A stretch of 64,000 bases of DNA from Pomphorhynchus laevis (GCA_012934845.2 WNNJ02002125.1:116352-180351), one strand, 5' to 3'; positions 1 through 11,720 are shown, counted from the first letter of the stretch. Notes: generated by a model not told the origin, from the letters alone. Program-made: numbers and translations.

Positions 1-408
1 ATAGCTGACTTGTTTTTAAGCTTTATAGAATATGAATTTGTTCATAACTGTGTAAAAACTAAATCTAAACAATATAAATATATGAAATATATGTTTCGAT
101 ACATTGATGATATATGTGTATTTAATTCTAATAATTTTTATTCAATTAGTGAGCACATTTATCCAGAAAGCCTTATTCTTAACAAAACCAATATTAATGA
201 TAAAGAAGGTGTATATCTAGATATGAACATTAAATTAACATTAACTAAAACTACTATTAATTTATATCGTAAAGATGACATATTTAAATTTACAAGAAAC
301 ATATTTTTGCATGAGCATTCATGCATACCATATAATATAAAATATAATACATTAAATAATGAAATTTTAAGAATTGCAACAATATGTAATGATATTGGTT
401 TTCTTTAA
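1..408 (+). pseudogene. Naiad-like PLE reverse transcriptase, C-terminal fragment (cut by window edge)
   Basis: The frame is open from base 1 and carries the C-terminal half of a Penelope-like RT. It shows the catalytic box MFRYIDDICVFN near residue 32 of the fragment, followed by the downstream YLDMNIKL motif. It is nearly identical to the RT segments at 14.4-14.8, 27.5-27.9 and 45.7-46.1 kb. Reading ends at TAA (406-408), where better copies have CAA (Q), so this is a nonsense change. The 40-residue C-terminal tail is truncated near 437. The 5' part lies outside the window. Confidence 0.85.
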
Positions 409-439
409 AATCATTTAAATAATTTAATAGATACATTTT

Positions 440-568
440 TTAATTATTAAATGTAATATATTAATATATTATTTAATTATTAAATTTTGATTTAGCATTA
501 TTATGTTTTGTTTATTTTATAATTATATTTAATACGTAGACTCAGTTCGCTGATTTGGTTTAATAAAC
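440..568 (+). repeat. Naiad-like 3' tail, partial copy
   Basis: AT-rich stretch ending in the family signature TACGTAGACTCAGTT followed by a CGCTGATTTGG variant. It directly follows the RT fragment and corresponds to the last third of the 3' UTR seen in full at 46.25-46.61 kb. The structured head is deleted here. Confidence 0.7.
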
Positions 569-904
569 TTCATTCCATTAAAACGAACAACTAATAAACG
601 CCTAAATTCTAAGACATCGAAGTAAATTTTCGGTTATGATTTTACTAGATAACACTTTCTTCAACTGGTTGTACATATCGATGTGTTATACGTGATAATT
701 AATTTGCTTTTTTATTGAGAAGGTAATTATATAAATTATCGTGTTAAGGTTCTTAAGTACAATTTATGAGTTTATCATAATAATTTCGTAGTGCTATCGT
801 AAGTTTAATGCCAGTCCTGTGTAATATATGGTTCCAAGTCTTTTTCAATCTTTGTAAATCATTTGCCTTAGATAAATATTAATCTAACGACGTCGGGATT
901 CCAT
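569..904. other. AT-rich spacer without recognised features
   Basis: No coding frame, repeat unit or RNA gene is supported. It lies between the PLE tail and the 3' end of the Jockey-like element. Confidence 0.5.
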
Positions 905-2909
905 TTTAAATAAATAAATAAAAAAGACTTTATTAAATACACCAAAATATAGCATGCAAGAATAAAAAAAGGTAGGTCATAACCAACTTAGATAAAAAAT
1001 GACAGAATTTTCCTTCGTTTTTTCATCTTCCCTTTCTCTTTCATGGACAGGTCCAGGGGGATCTGAGCCCCCCAACCGATCCAACACGCCGCCTTCCGAC
1101 TGAACTACCCGAAGTCTTTCACCCCCCGAAGAATTCAATCGGCGCGGGCTATGCTTGGTAATCGAGATACGAGGAGCTTAAGAATCTTTAGTCTTTGCTC
1201 TGGGTGACGTCCTCTTGAGGAGAATACTAATCCCGGAGATAATCCAAGTGCCCCAAAGGCGCACCTTGGCTTTCCCTTTCAATAACAGATGCTGATCCCG
1301 TTTCAGGGCCCACCTAGCTTTCTTCAGGATACGTTTGAGTCTATCCAGTCAGCTTTCGCCGACCAGTTCACCGTAACGGTGAACCCCAGGTATTTTACTC
1401 GACTTGTGAATGTGGGAAGTGGTTCAGAGGCAAATATGGAAGAGAGCGCAGAGAGTGCTAATTTCTTAAGTTTTTGCTTTGTAGCATGTGTGCCATGAAA
1501 GATGACCACCTGCGATTTAGCTGAGTTTAAAATAAGATTGGATATGGGTAACTGATCTTTTAATCTTAAAAAGAAACGGCTGATGTCAGAGACTACGTCT
1601 TTACACCTGTGTCCAGTGAACAGGGCTGTGGTGTCATAAGCGTACATCACAAGACGTTGTTCGCGTTTAAATATTTTGAATAGTTGAATAGAGGCAGCAA
1701 GATATAAGATAGGAGAAAGTCGGAATCCTTGAGATACACCCGAAATAGGGTAGAACTAACGCGCATCAGGGTCGTCATCATAATAAAATCGCTTGGTGTA
1801 CAGCAGAATCTCCAACCTGTTCACAATTCTCGCAGGCAACCCGAAAAGTCAAGGAAAACAGCTACAACTAGACGATGGCTATTATCCCGACAAATCTGCT
1901 CCACCTCACCAACTGCTGAATGGACCGAGCGACCTTTAAAACGAGCAATACTCGTTCTATCCCTACTCAGCTGGAACCTATATCTAGTGCTCCAGTATTA
2001 ATTTGAGAGAGCCTGTCTGGCGGAAACAGAGAGATTAGGGAGGTTAATCAATTTTGCTAGGACCTTGAGTTTCGTCTGAGTAGGATTGTATATACGACCT
2101 TTATAGGTAGTCGATAAAATCGCGGTAACTTGCGAAAAGAGGTAGGTATTAAATTCGGTCAAACTCTCATTTCCTATTCTGGCAAAGAGTTGGATAGCCG
2201 CTTGAAAGAGGGCCACTCTGGTCGGATCAGTGATACCTCCTTGGAAGCAACATATCTTCCTCAATCCTCCAACGAATTAGGTCATGAGAGGTGGACAATT
2301 GCTGGCGCGACTTATCCGTGTAGAAGGGTTTAACAACCACCTCGAGTGAAGCAGTAAAATGTCCAGGATGGAATTTGTTGATGTGCAATAAAAGGTAGGT
2401 GACGGGGGTTTGTGAATAAGATAACCGTTCCTAGCTCTGCGAAGTGCTGCATTACTCCAACGACCACTTCTGTCGTTGAAATCTCCAAGTATCATGTTAT
2501 AACCGCTGTCAATAATACTATCCAGTAGGTCACGGTTCTTGTGAATTTCCCCTGGACGGATGCAGACATTGGCTAGACTTATGCCTTTACCGTTCTTACT
2601 GAGTGAAACTACTAAACAAGAAAGGGCTGGACATGAGTAGTTTAATAGGAGGAAGGACCTTAAGGAGCACTTAACTAAGGTCAAGAGTCCTTGAGATGAA
2701 GAGGAATGAGGTAGGGTCATGTACTGAGTATTGTGGGAACATATATGTTTTGGGATAAATCGAGTAATGTCCTGGGGGAGCCGGATAGACCGGGTTTCCT
2801 GAAGGACTATAACATCTGCGTCTCTATCAGATAGAAGTCTAAGGGCGGAAGCACCTCCCGAGTTCCACTGAAGGATATTCAGTGAAAAAGGCTCACGAGT
2901 ACTCTGCAT
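905..2909 (-). pseudogene. Jockey-like LINE ORF2 relic: APE endonuclease plus partial RT
   Basis: Read 5' to 3' on the minus strand. An apurinic-type endonuclease occupies 2909-2277, with motifs ILQWNSGGA, VIVLQET, MILGDFNDRSGRW and NSILDILL. A linker (about 2264-1998) and RT pieces follow: HSAVGEVEQIC, VVAVFLDF, and the altered catalytic box MMYAYDTTALFTG near 1650, where YADD has become YAYD. Frameshifts and a deletion of the RT fingers break the gene. AATAAA close to 905-920 (minus sense) and an A/T-rich end mark the 3' terminus. A sister copy lies at 18.3-19.6 kb and a short one at 63.1 kb on the other strand. Such a protein would nick target DNA and prime reverse transcription in the nucleus; this copy is dead. 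Confidence 0.8.
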
Positions 2910-2959
2910 TGTGATGGATTAGTTGGATGGGGGATTGCCTACCTAGACAAAGCTAGGTG

Positions 2960-4156
2960 CAAGAAGGTTGCCATTCCCACCACTAGCCCCCTCCAAGGAA
3001 GGTACTTGCCCCTGGGCAGTATTTTCATTTCCCCTATTAGTCTTCTGTTGGATTAGCTTCTTTATCTTGAGCGGTGGACGGCATGGGCTGAAGCTCTTCT
3101 CTTTTCGACTCCGGAACCGAGGAAACAGGAAGCACAGGATTAGTCCCGATAACAGTTAGGATAGAGCGTACTAACTCCTCCATCTGCCGAAGAGCATTCG
3201 AAGTCTTTAAGTCGATAATCCGTAAAACGTCAGCGTCATCCATACGTGGAGCTGCAGCGACCGCGAAGGACTTGGCCGGATTGGGCGGTTTCAGCAAGAA
3301 TAATTGTCTATATTCTTTGAATAGAGAGCATTTCCTGCTCCAAGCAGGATGGCACCCCCCCGCAATTCGAGCAGGAAAGTGGGGCCTCGCATCGATCGGT
3401 AGTTGTAAGAGAAGGACAGCTGGTGGAGCTACAGACCCCACACGAAGGGGTCCGACTGCAGCTGGAGGCCCGGTGTTTTCATTTGTGACACCGGTTGCAG
3501 TGGGGATAGGTCAGATCATCCCTCACTGTGATCGTGAATTTAATATTGAAACCCATTAAGGGATTCGACGCAGAATTAGACAAGTTCTCAGCGATATTTA
3601 CGGGAGCATTGCAAAAGCCAACCGGGATAGGGTTCCCGTCTTTACCCCAGATTGACCTCAGATTGGTGACTTTGAATTTAGCCTTAAAAGAACGTATATC
3701 TTCTTCCATTGGAAGATTTGAAACTTTCAGTGAGGCCAGTATAAGCTTGGATGAGATTTCACCATATTCAGCTAAATTGGCGGAGAAGTACTCCATGTAG
3801 TTCGCGGCGAGGTCATTCGAGACAAAATAGATCTTCACCTCCGCAGGGTGTTACCTAACAAAGTTAAATAGGACACTGTTCTGAAACTGTTTGGTGAAGG
3901 ATCCCAAAAATTTGTTGTAGAGATCGTGTTTTTCAATCGGTTTCTTAACTTTAATTATCAGCAAATTCTTTAATTTAGGAATGGGGGGATGCACCTCCTC
4001 ATCATTTGAGAACATAGAAAAATTACTAACCTTGTTCCTTGAATCTGTAGATAGATTTACCTTTAATTTGTCTTTTTTTGTAGGATTATCGTTGATTTTT
4101 GAATGATTTTTGCTGCTATCGTTTGATAGCTCCAAAATTACTTGTACACTACACAT
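2960..4156 (-). pseudogene. Jockey-like LINE ORF1 (gag-like) relic
   Basis: Minus-strand frames at 4156-3851, 3838-3479 and 3441-3037 form one broken ORF1. The first part is charged and low-complexity. The second resembles the PRE_C2HC/RRM-like domain of Jockey gag (KFKVTNLRSIW, DGNPIPVGF) and runs into CNRCHK. The third continues a zinc-knuckle region (GGCHPAWSRKCSLFKEYR) and a helical tail. It lies just upstream of the endonuclease frame at 2909. ORF1 of this class binds RNA and chaperones the RNP. Three frames imply at least two frameshifts. Confidence 0.7.
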
Positions 4157-4159
4157 TTT

Positions 4160-5300
4160 TTATACCGATTCCATTTTGAATGCGTTCATGTATTAGGAAA
4201 CAGTGTACACGGACGGCCAGCATACTTAACGTATGCGTTCATACATTTTGAACAATTGTATACCAAAGCGTTTATGCATTAAAAAGTCAATAAATGTAGA
4301 TGAGTGTTTGTAATGTTACAGGAACTATTTCTCTAGGCACTAATTATCCACTTTTATTGATTTAATTGTCTGGGAAAATCGTCAGTGATCCGAAATTATG
4401 AGTTGATATGTTTTAACTACTTATGTTTTTAGAAAATACTCGTTAAATTTATTTACTGGTTTGCTCTTTTTTTAAGCTCCAACAATGTTCTTACCATATT
4501 TCTTTTTTACGAATTTCATTATTTTTGTTTAAATTTCAGGATTGTATTGTTATCGTTAAGATATTGTTCTTTACGTTTTTTATTAAATCGCAAGCTAAAT
4601 TTTATGTCCATTTCATTTGATTTAATTTTCTAGATTTTCAAATTTATACATCTATTTAGACTAAAATGAAATATAATGTTCACGCTTTTAACTTTTTCCG
4701 ATATGTTAGTAATTTGCTGACAAATTTTGGTTCCCTGTTGAATAAAACTTGTCAAAAAATCCTTATCGACTGTAGTCAAAAAATTCGGTATTGCACTATC
4801 ACAAATAGTATATTTGAATTTAATCTAAACTAGGCTGTACAATATTTCTACATTTGTTTCATTTTAGCCATTTTACATTTTCTACATTTTACATTTGTTT
4901 CATTTTAGGCCCCATACCACGGAGTATGGGGAATGTTTCTACTGTTTCTTATAGAAAAAATGAGTCACTCAAATTTTGTTTTATCTGTAACGTAATAAAA
5001 TCTTTAACAGTAGAATTTTTTATACAACTTATCATCTGTCAAAACGATAGTAATTTGTAAGTAACGTTTATTCTTCCTAGAAAAATACAACTGTTTTAGC
5101 CGTATTAGTAAGGTTCAATCATAATTTCATCGATACATTTCAATAATTGAGTAAGTGTCTTGCTTATGTTTTTTTGCTATGGCCTTCTTGTCAAATCTTA
5201 TTGACAAATCTATATTATAAGTTGAATACCTTCAAATCTATATCAGAAGGTATCTATTTCCAGACCGTTTATGTCTGACTTGACAAATAGTCTAGCCGAA
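4160..5300. other. AT-rich intergenic stretch
   Basis: No ORF with recognisable motifs is present. Locally repeated CATTTTA/TACATTT words occur near 4855-4910. Nothing else is supported. Confidence 0.5.
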
Positions 5301-5640
5301 TAAATCAGATCAGCTAACTAAGTTTAAGTATTCTATGCTATATATAAATTAAAAATAAAGTTAAATAATAATAAATAATAAATAATTATAGTATAATATT
5401 TTTATATAATTTATATAAAGTTAAAATTTAACATTGAAATTTAAAATAAAAGTCGATTTTTATGAATTGATTAATAAATAATATACGATATATTCGAATG
5501 AGGATTATCATTCGATATTATTATTAATATACGATATATTCAATATATTCAAATCAGAAAGACAGCTTTGTATTAAGTTTCGGCATTTATTCCTCGACCC
5601 AACATGACAGCGGGAAAAACATGCTAATGACGTATTTCAT
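5301..5640 (-). repeat. Naiad-like 3' UTR, degenerate inverted copy
   Basis: Begins with the reverse complement of the family end (ATCAGATCAGCTAACTAAG at about 5303) and runs to a degenerate structured head near 5560-5640. The pseudoknot loop word TTGGGTCGAGGAAT is retained in minus sense, but helix P1 is lost. Confidence 0.65.
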
Positions 5641-5898
5641 ATGATGAAATGTGATTATCTAATGTATTTTATGTATTAGATAGTATTCGAACACTAAATA
5701 TATAACACTAGATAGTATTCCTATCTTAAAAATAGGAATACTAAAATTTAAATACTTATTATGAACCCACAATTTTCGACTTTAACAAAATTGACTTATA
5801 GTCTTGTAAAATTCAGTAAATTATAAATAAAATCAAATTGGCTAACTTTTATCATGAAGGAGAGTGAGACCATTCCGCGTGAATTTCTTGTAAAACAT
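5628..5898. repeat. Dispersed repeat, copy 1 (partner at 52043-52315)
   Basis: About 270 bp almost identical to 52043-52315 in the same orientation. Both contain TATTCCTATCTTAAAAATAG and TTATCATGAAGGAGAGTGAG. Both copies adjoin an inverted Naiad-like 3' UTR on the left. They diverge abruptly after CTTGTAAA, exactly where the hammerhead-like foldback begins in this copy. Confidence 0.8.
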
Positions 5899-6036
5899 AT
5901 AAGCCAGACGCGAAAGAATGACGAATGCCGTTTCGTCATCACAATGACTCATCAGTGCCAGATCCCACCCACTAGTGGATTCAGAGGAGGAATCCTCCTC
6001 TGAATCCATTCTTTCGCGTCTGGCTTACATGTTTTA
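5891..6036 (-). ncRNA. Hammerhead-ribozyme-like foldback with interrupted stem I
   Basis: On the minus strand the core is complete. CTGATGA (5955-5949) is followed by stem II GTCAT/ATGAC with loop TGTG (5948-5935), then GAAAC (5934-5930), a 3-bp stem III ACG/CGT, and the cleavage triplet GTC ending at 5920. The 29 nt directly 3' of that site (5919-5891) pair with 6036-6008 across 29 bp, with a single wobble. This is where type I stem I should be. Unusually, 52 nt lie between the 5' strand of stem I and CTGATGA, including a 16-bp hairpin with a one-base centre (5976-6008). Cleavage activity is an inference. Confidence 0.6.
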
Positions 6037-6039
6037 CAA

Positions 6040-6655
6040 AATCAAATTTAAGATTAAGATAAAAGATGTATTTTTTATTTAAAGAAAATTTATAATTTAT
6101 TCATTGATATCTTCGTTATTGTTGATTTGACTTTAATCATTGTCATTGTTTAACGGCTAAAACGAAGGTCTAAGATTCAAGTTAAAACTTTAGTAGTTAG
6201 AATATCCACTTTTTTCAAAAGTAATTTTAAATATGTTGTGTATATATTTTATAATTAATATTAATATAGATGGTGGCATGAATATTGAAATTGGAGACTC
6301 GTAAAGAAATTAACAATTGTAAAAATTGATGCTAGTATTGAAAACTGGACATCACTGTAACGCAAAAACCATCTACTTTCGAAGGAACAGAAAAGTGAAC
6401 AATTGTAAATGTCAATATATATCCATATGTGCTCATATATTCCGTATCAATTAAAAATGACGAGGAAAACTACATTTTTATTTCTTAAAAAATTAAGAAA
6501 TAAATTGTCTCTGTCGGTGTCATCAAGTTAAGACATAACACACAATTCTGATAGCAAAAATAAGTGTTCAAAGGTCGTGAACCGATATGTAGTTGATAAA
6601 ACGCTCAGTTGTAATATTGTTTTTTAAAACATGTGCTTGGACAGTTAAATTAATT
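6040..6655. other. AT-rich spacer
   Basis: No supported gene or repeat; only short frames without motifs. Confidence 0.45.
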
Positions 6656-6659
6656 GTAG

Positions 6660-7435
6660 CTGTGCATATGTACGAAGCAGTTGCGACATCAAATGTCCAC
6701 CTCTCATGACTTGATTCTCTGTCGGATAGATGAGGATACGCTGCTTCGAAGGAGATTCCACTTTGACCCTATCAGAGTAGCTCTCGACCTGGTTATACAT
6801 CCAGACAAATGTGAGGTTATCATCAAAGATATATCGCTGTTCAAAGCGATCGAGTCTGTTATTCCTAGAGCAAGCAACATTACCGCTTAAAATGGGAGGA
6901 CTGGGAATCCCATCAATGCAAAATACCGCCAGGTCAGCCATTTTGCCATCGGTAAGCGGATCTCAGAATCTAACTGGTTCAATCCTACAAACTGTTCGGA
7001 TTGATTTTATAGCATATAACAACACGGCTTATGTACAGGGATAGCTAAAGTGACAAAGCATACGCGGGGCTGATATTCCACTGAAAACACACCTACAGAG
7101 ACAGTGGACAACAATTGCTAAATATACGTCGCGAAAGCCTAGTTTGGAGCGCAACGAATGATGTTAGCATAGCACAACTAAACGCAGTTTTGCCTTCATT
7201 TTCAGGAGCATTTCTGCAGGCAATACTGATAATCGCGTTTGAAACTCGACTGGACGACAATAGCATGACAATTGCTGTCGCTTTGCGTTTGGGCCTACCG
7301 ATCTGTACAACCCAGTATGCGGTTGTGGATCACGGATCGACTGTTTCGGAAGACATGGATTGGATTGCCATAGAACACGCAGTCGTTACACCCGCCATGC
7401 TGAAGTTAATAACCTAATCAAGATGGCACTTACAG
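6660..7435 (+). pseudogene. LINE reverse transcriptase C-terminal fragment
   Basis: Several plus-strand frames together match the C-terminal half of an RT. They give a DKCEVII thumb start (about 6810), LPLKMGGLGIPSMQNTA (about 6890), GAFLQAILI followed by VALRLGLPIC (about 7210-7310), and RYTRHAEVNNLIKMAL (about 7385-7430). These are landmarks of restriction-like-endonuclease LINEs related to the 1010-aa ORF at 32.6-35.6 kb. Frameshifts separate them, so the copy is defunct. Confidence 0.65.
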
Positions 7436-7442
7436 CCGCTGA

Positions 7443-7607
7443 GATAATGCGGATGTGGAAGCAGATGAAAAGGAGACAGCAAACGAAGGAGAATCCGATG
7501 ATGAAACTTCGGTAGAAGACGACGCGAGCAATGAGGATACAACAACTGATGATAGTGCAGAGGATGATAAAACCGAGACAGCCGACTTGATTGAAAAGGA
7601 CGATTAA
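7443..7607 (+). other. Acidic 54-codon open frame of unknown origin
   Basis: Directly after the RT relic, in another frame, 54 codons are rich in D/E/T/S (for example ESDDETSVEDDASNEDTTTD) and end LIEKDD-stop. There is no start codon, and a TGA lies immediately upstream. If real, it must be a 3' exon; it recalls acidic C-termini of chaperone-type proteins but has no retention signal. It could be chance composition. Confidence 0.25.
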
Positions 7608-7649
7608 TTTGAAAACATTGTGATTTTTTAAAATATTTTGTTTAATACT

Positions 7650-8600
7650 AAACATAATGTTGCAAAGCCATCAAACATACTTCCAAAAAAGTACTCATTT
7701 TCACCGAATAACTATACAATAAATAATACGAAAAAAATTAAAACGGCCACAATTCGACCTTTTTATATGCTATTATTTGGTATTAAAATGTTGTTCTTTC
7801 TAAAAATACTAGTTTGAAGAGTTACATTAATATTTAAGCGGTATTACATTATTAAAATAAGCTGTGTTTAAAGAACCATTTAAAACCAAATTTTTGTTCG
7901 AAACAGGTTCTTTCAGATATTAATATCCTGTGCATAGTTTTGTATTGTTTACGGGTTGCTAAAAATATAATATATTTTTATATTATCGCTAAATATTTGA
8001 AAGTACATTGTTTTAACGAAACAATCTTTTGATTAAATCTGACACGGAGTATTTAAATCAAGAGTGCTTAACAGAGGATGCGACACTACTTTTTAGGGAA
8101 TACGATACCCTGGATTTAGTAAGATATACCAAATCCAATTACTTTTTAGGAGGAACAATATTTGCTAAATATATATTTAAATATGCTTGTTACATGTAGG
8201 GGGTACGATATTATATTTTAAATTTTCTAGATGTGCGATATATAGAAACGTGTAAGAGCCCAAGCTTTAAATGAATCAATAAACTTTATCATTTTATTCT
8301 TTCGATACAAGCAAATTTGTCTCAACAAACATCTTTAGCAGACTGCCAAAATTTAAAATCATTTTTTATCTTGTAGAATCGATAAATCCACGATAAATCT
8401 ACCAATAAAGACATTTATTAATCGTCGTTTTTATCAGCGGTGAAGGTGTAAGGGTAAGGAGAAAGAATGTTAGAGGTAATAAGGTAAATCAGATGTTAAG
8501 AAGATATGACAAAATGTATGCAGAGTGAGGGAAAGGTAAGTAATGAACGACTATATATGACGAATATGCGTATAATAATTAATTTAACGTGGCAAATGCG
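7650..8600. other. AT-rich stretch without supported features
   Basis: Only short spurious frames and simple A/T runs are visible. Confidence 0.45.
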
Positions 8601-8624
8601 TGCCACGTTAAGGTAAATATAGAG

Positions 8625-8765
8625 AATAGCGGCTTGTCGATGAGCTCCGCTGCTATATTGAGGTGTTTGACAGGGACCGAAAACTGATTGCATAGCAGTT
8701 CCTTACGATGACCTCCGATCTTTATTCTAATAGATTGTAAATTATCTATTAATAGGTTCATAAAA
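8625..8765 (+). repeat. Naiad-like 3' UTR, degenerate copy
   Basis: Retains GCATAGCAGTTCC, GATGACCTCC and TTCATAAAAAT of the family, including the P2' strand of the pseudoknot and its partner CCGCTGCTAT. P1 and the tail end are lost. Confidence 0.55.
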
Positions 8766-8804
8766 ATTCTAAGTTATAAATATTCTTTTTACAACAACAA
8801 TTTC

Positions 8805-10370
8805 TTGACAAAATTTTTTTTTCATGTCAACCACTGGTCTGGGTGTCGGGCCGTAGAGGCAGTGCACGAACCGAACCACTCCAGACATCGCGATTCTGGG
8901 CGACATACCATAGTTCTTTTTTCGATACCCAAGGCAGTCTTCGGCCAGTTTCGAGATTTGATCTCTCCGCCGGTATCGAGGTCTACCTTGAGGTCTCTTT
9001 CCATAGAGTCCGGCCTGTTAAACCCTCCGAGAAATGCGATCCCTAGACATCCACAGGACGTTTCCGAGCCATCTCAGCTGACTTTCTTCGATGTGAAGAA
9101 GCACCAACTTTACTCCGAGTAATTAAGCAGCGACTTTATCCGGGACTTTATCTTTTTGATCATAACCAAAAGCTCATTACCATCGGTTAAGATAGGAACG
9201 ACGATTGCTTGGTAACCCAAAGCTTCGCCTGAAGACTCAACTCCCGCTTCACCACAACATACCTGTACAAAGAACGCATTGCTGCGTTAGCTGCACAAAT
9301 CCGCTTCTCAATTTCCTTGATGTTCATGTCATCTCTCGAGAACAATACCCACAAGATACTAGAAATCATCCACATCAGGAAGAACCTTTTCTCCAATTCA
9401 GATTGTCATTGGCATCTGAATTTGAGACAAACACACATAGATACTGTCTCGGAGGTACTAACCAGCATCCCTACCGCTTGGCATTTTTGCATGAATCGAT
9501 CTGGTAGGAATTGTAAATCTTTAAGACATAAAGCCAACAAAACAACGTCATCTGCAAAAAGTAGAGATGGAATCATGATGGAACTGAACTGTAGACCGAC
9601 ATCCGTCAGAGCAGCCCGTCTCGTAATTTTCACCATGTAAACAAGGAACAAAAGTGGAGACAAAGGACAACCCTTACGAAGCCAAACGCCTATTAGAAAT
9701 GATTCAGACTTCTTACCTAGGACACGAACACAACTAATACTTTGTACATACATATAAGACACAGCTACCGAAGATAGTATGGTATTCCATACTCCCTTAG
9801 TATCTCCCACAACCTCTCTCGCGAAACTCGGTCGAATGCCTTTTCCAAATTTACAAAACACATGTAGACCGGTTGAGCGAACTCCCAAGACTGTTCAAGG
9901 ATAGTTGAAAGAGTAACTAGCTGATCCGTAGTTTCACGACCTGGACGAAAGCCGCATTGTTCCTCTTGCAACTGTCCCTCAACTATAGGCCGTATCCTTT
10001 ACTCAAGAATCCTAGCAAATAGCTTGCCAGTTGGGCTAAGAAGAGTGATGACCCGATAATTAGAACACACTCTTCCGTCATTTTTCTTAAAGATCGGTAC
10101 CACTACTCCAGTTCGCCACTCACTAGGAACCTTGCCCGACTTCAATGCAACATTGAAGATCAGTGTTAGCCACTTCATACCAACAACGTCGAGGGACTTT
10201 AATGCTTCAGGTCTAATCTCATGCACTTCAGAAGACTTGTCATTACGAAATTTTTTTAACAACAGCAATGACCTTTTCCAAAGATATGAGCTCTTCCGTT
10301 GGTTCTAAAGGCTCCACGTCTACAATATAAGGCATATCGAACGGATTAAGGATACTCCTAAAATGCTCAA
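8805..10370 (-). pseudogene. LINE (RTE-like) reverse transcriptase relic
   Basis: Minus-strand frames read consecutively: an N-terminal RT segment (10370-9999) with GVVVPIFKKNDGRVCSNY; a middle segment (9971-9765) with EEQCGFRPGRETTDQL and VNLEKAFDRVSRERLW (motif A); motifs B and C (9888-9406) with LRKGCPLSPLLFLVYM and SLLFADDVVLLA; and a thumb region (9396-9187) with MRSLYRYVVVKRELS. The order matches the RTE-like LINE class widespread in animals. At least three frameshifts disable it. The 5' end is truncated near 10370. The frame at 9004-8822 may be a degraded C-terminus. Confidence 0.8.
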
Positions 10371-10379
10371 CAAAAAAAA

Positions 10380-10645
10380 TTTCTCAACACAACTTTAAAA
10401 TGTTGAACACAAAAATTGTTCAACAATTTAGAAATAATTTGATTTATTTGTATGTAGAGTAGTTCAAAAATTCAATAAATTATTAATGTATTATGATTTT
10501 CCAAACAAATAATTTAATCAGCAAACATTCGTTTTCGTCGAATTTATTGTTTAAACCTTTATCGTAAAATATAGTGTCACTTTGCGAATTAATTTACATT
10601 TGTCAGTATTTGTAGTCAAATACTATTGTTCTCGATATTTTATAT
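10380..10645. other. AT-rich spacer
   Basis: No supported feature; contains a short AACATTTTAAAGTT-type inverted word and A/T runs. Confidence 0.4.
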
Positions 10646-10807
10646 AGTAGAAAAATCAAGAAGAGTCAAATAATTTTTGTTTTTAAATTTTCAACCACTA
10701 CTGTGATCATCATCAGGAAAACGTCATTGCACACGTTACAACAACGATATATAGCGAAACCAAATCTGGAAAAAACATATCGGAAGTTAATCTGAAAAAA
10801 TAAATTT
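10646..10807 (-). repeat. Penelope terminal repeat (inverted copy) with hammerhead-like hairpin
   Basis: Reverse complement of 11707-11873, about 160 bp. In minus sense it holds CTGATGA (10716-10710), a hairpin GATCAC-AGTA-GTGGTT, then GAAAA (to 10688). This is the order of a hammerhead core with stem II. It immediately follows the nuclease stop codon at 10787, the position expected for a PLE terminal repeat. Confidence 0.6.
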
Positions 10808-11450
10808 GCCATTTGTAATCAAGTGGGTAGGTACATCCGGTTTAGTACCCTCGAAGTTGGTGTCGGGATCAAGGTAACGCAATATGATAGCCTCTTTTAT
10901 TTGCCTTGTAGACTTGTCAGTTTCGTGGGCTATAATTTCTGCACCGGCAAAATTTATGTCATGGCCGTTGGCGGCAAAGTGATTCCAAACTGCTGAGCTG
11001 ATATGTTCAAGACGTAGTGCCCGCTTGTGACCCAATAATCGAACAGCAATTTTTTTACCTTGTTTGTCCTACGTAATGAGCCGCGCAACCATTACACGGT
11101 ATACGGTATATCCCTCCAATCTTTTCATATTTTAGTTTAATTTTGAATAAACCAGAAATACCGGGCCCACGTTTACAAAATACGGAACTGTGAGAACCAG
11201 TGCTTATAAATGATAGTCTTAATGCGTGTTGGAGAAGATTAAATGAGTGATCGTTCCAAAACGGAAAATTTAAATATTTTGTTACAGGTTTTAAATAGTC
11301 GTTTCGTGCTTTATTATTATTTATTATTTCGTGCTTTATTTTTTGCTGCGTTATGCCTGCGCTTAATAGCCCATAAAGGATGTATCTGCCCCAATAGACT
11401 AATCCTTTTTCTATGAAAATATACATTTGCTTCTTTTTTTTCGCATAAAT
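10787..11450 (-). pseudogene. Canonical Penelope GIY-YIG endonuclease (C-terminal part)
   Basis: Minus-strand frames at 11426-11055 and 11035-10787 carry the end of the RT and a C-terminal GIY-YIG nuclease. GGIYRIPCNGCAAHYVGQTR gives the GIY and YVG motifs with the two cysteines typical of Penelope. The second half has SAVWNHFAANGHDINF and ends NGKFIFSD. A frameshift at about 11045 separates them. In intact elements the domain nicks target DNA. This differs from the Naiad-like copies, where the nuclease precedes the RT. Confidence 0.75.
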
Positions 11451-11560
11451 AAATCGGCTAGAATAGGACCTAACGGGGAGCCTATTGCAACTCCATCTAC
11501 TTGCACTTACAATTCATTGTTGAAAGAGAATACGGATTCAGTTGTACATACGTGAAGTAA

Positions 11561-11720
11561 ATGTTGCATTCAACAATAAAAAATGGCCATGAGTTTCTGT
11601 TACATATGCGGGAAATGAACACACTAAAGATCAAGGTTTTTACCGCTGACGTTAGCGACCTCTTCACGAATGTTCCCGTTTATAAAACAATTGTCGACGC
11701 TGGTATAAATTTATTTTTCC
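11561..11720 (+). pseudogene. Canonical Penelope RT fragment
   Basis: The plus-strand frame contains KVFTADVSDLFTNVPVYKTI, the RT motif with DxxxLFTNVP typical of Penelope. After about 11715 it jumps directly into the terminal repeat, so the rest of RT and nuclease was deleted. It lies head-on to the minus-strand copy at 10787-11450, so two copies face each other. Confidence 0.65.

Noticed and set aside
1060-1130. tRNA-like sequence (minus sense GGGTAGTTCAGTCGGAAGG and GGCTCAGATCC) in the LINE 3' region.
   Set aside because: No acceptor stem pairing, and the same region is conserved in the other LINE copy, so it is treated as part of the LINE.
7386-7655. Minus-strand hydrophobic 89-codon frame.
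   Set aside because: Reverse-strand shadow of the acidic plus-strand stretch.
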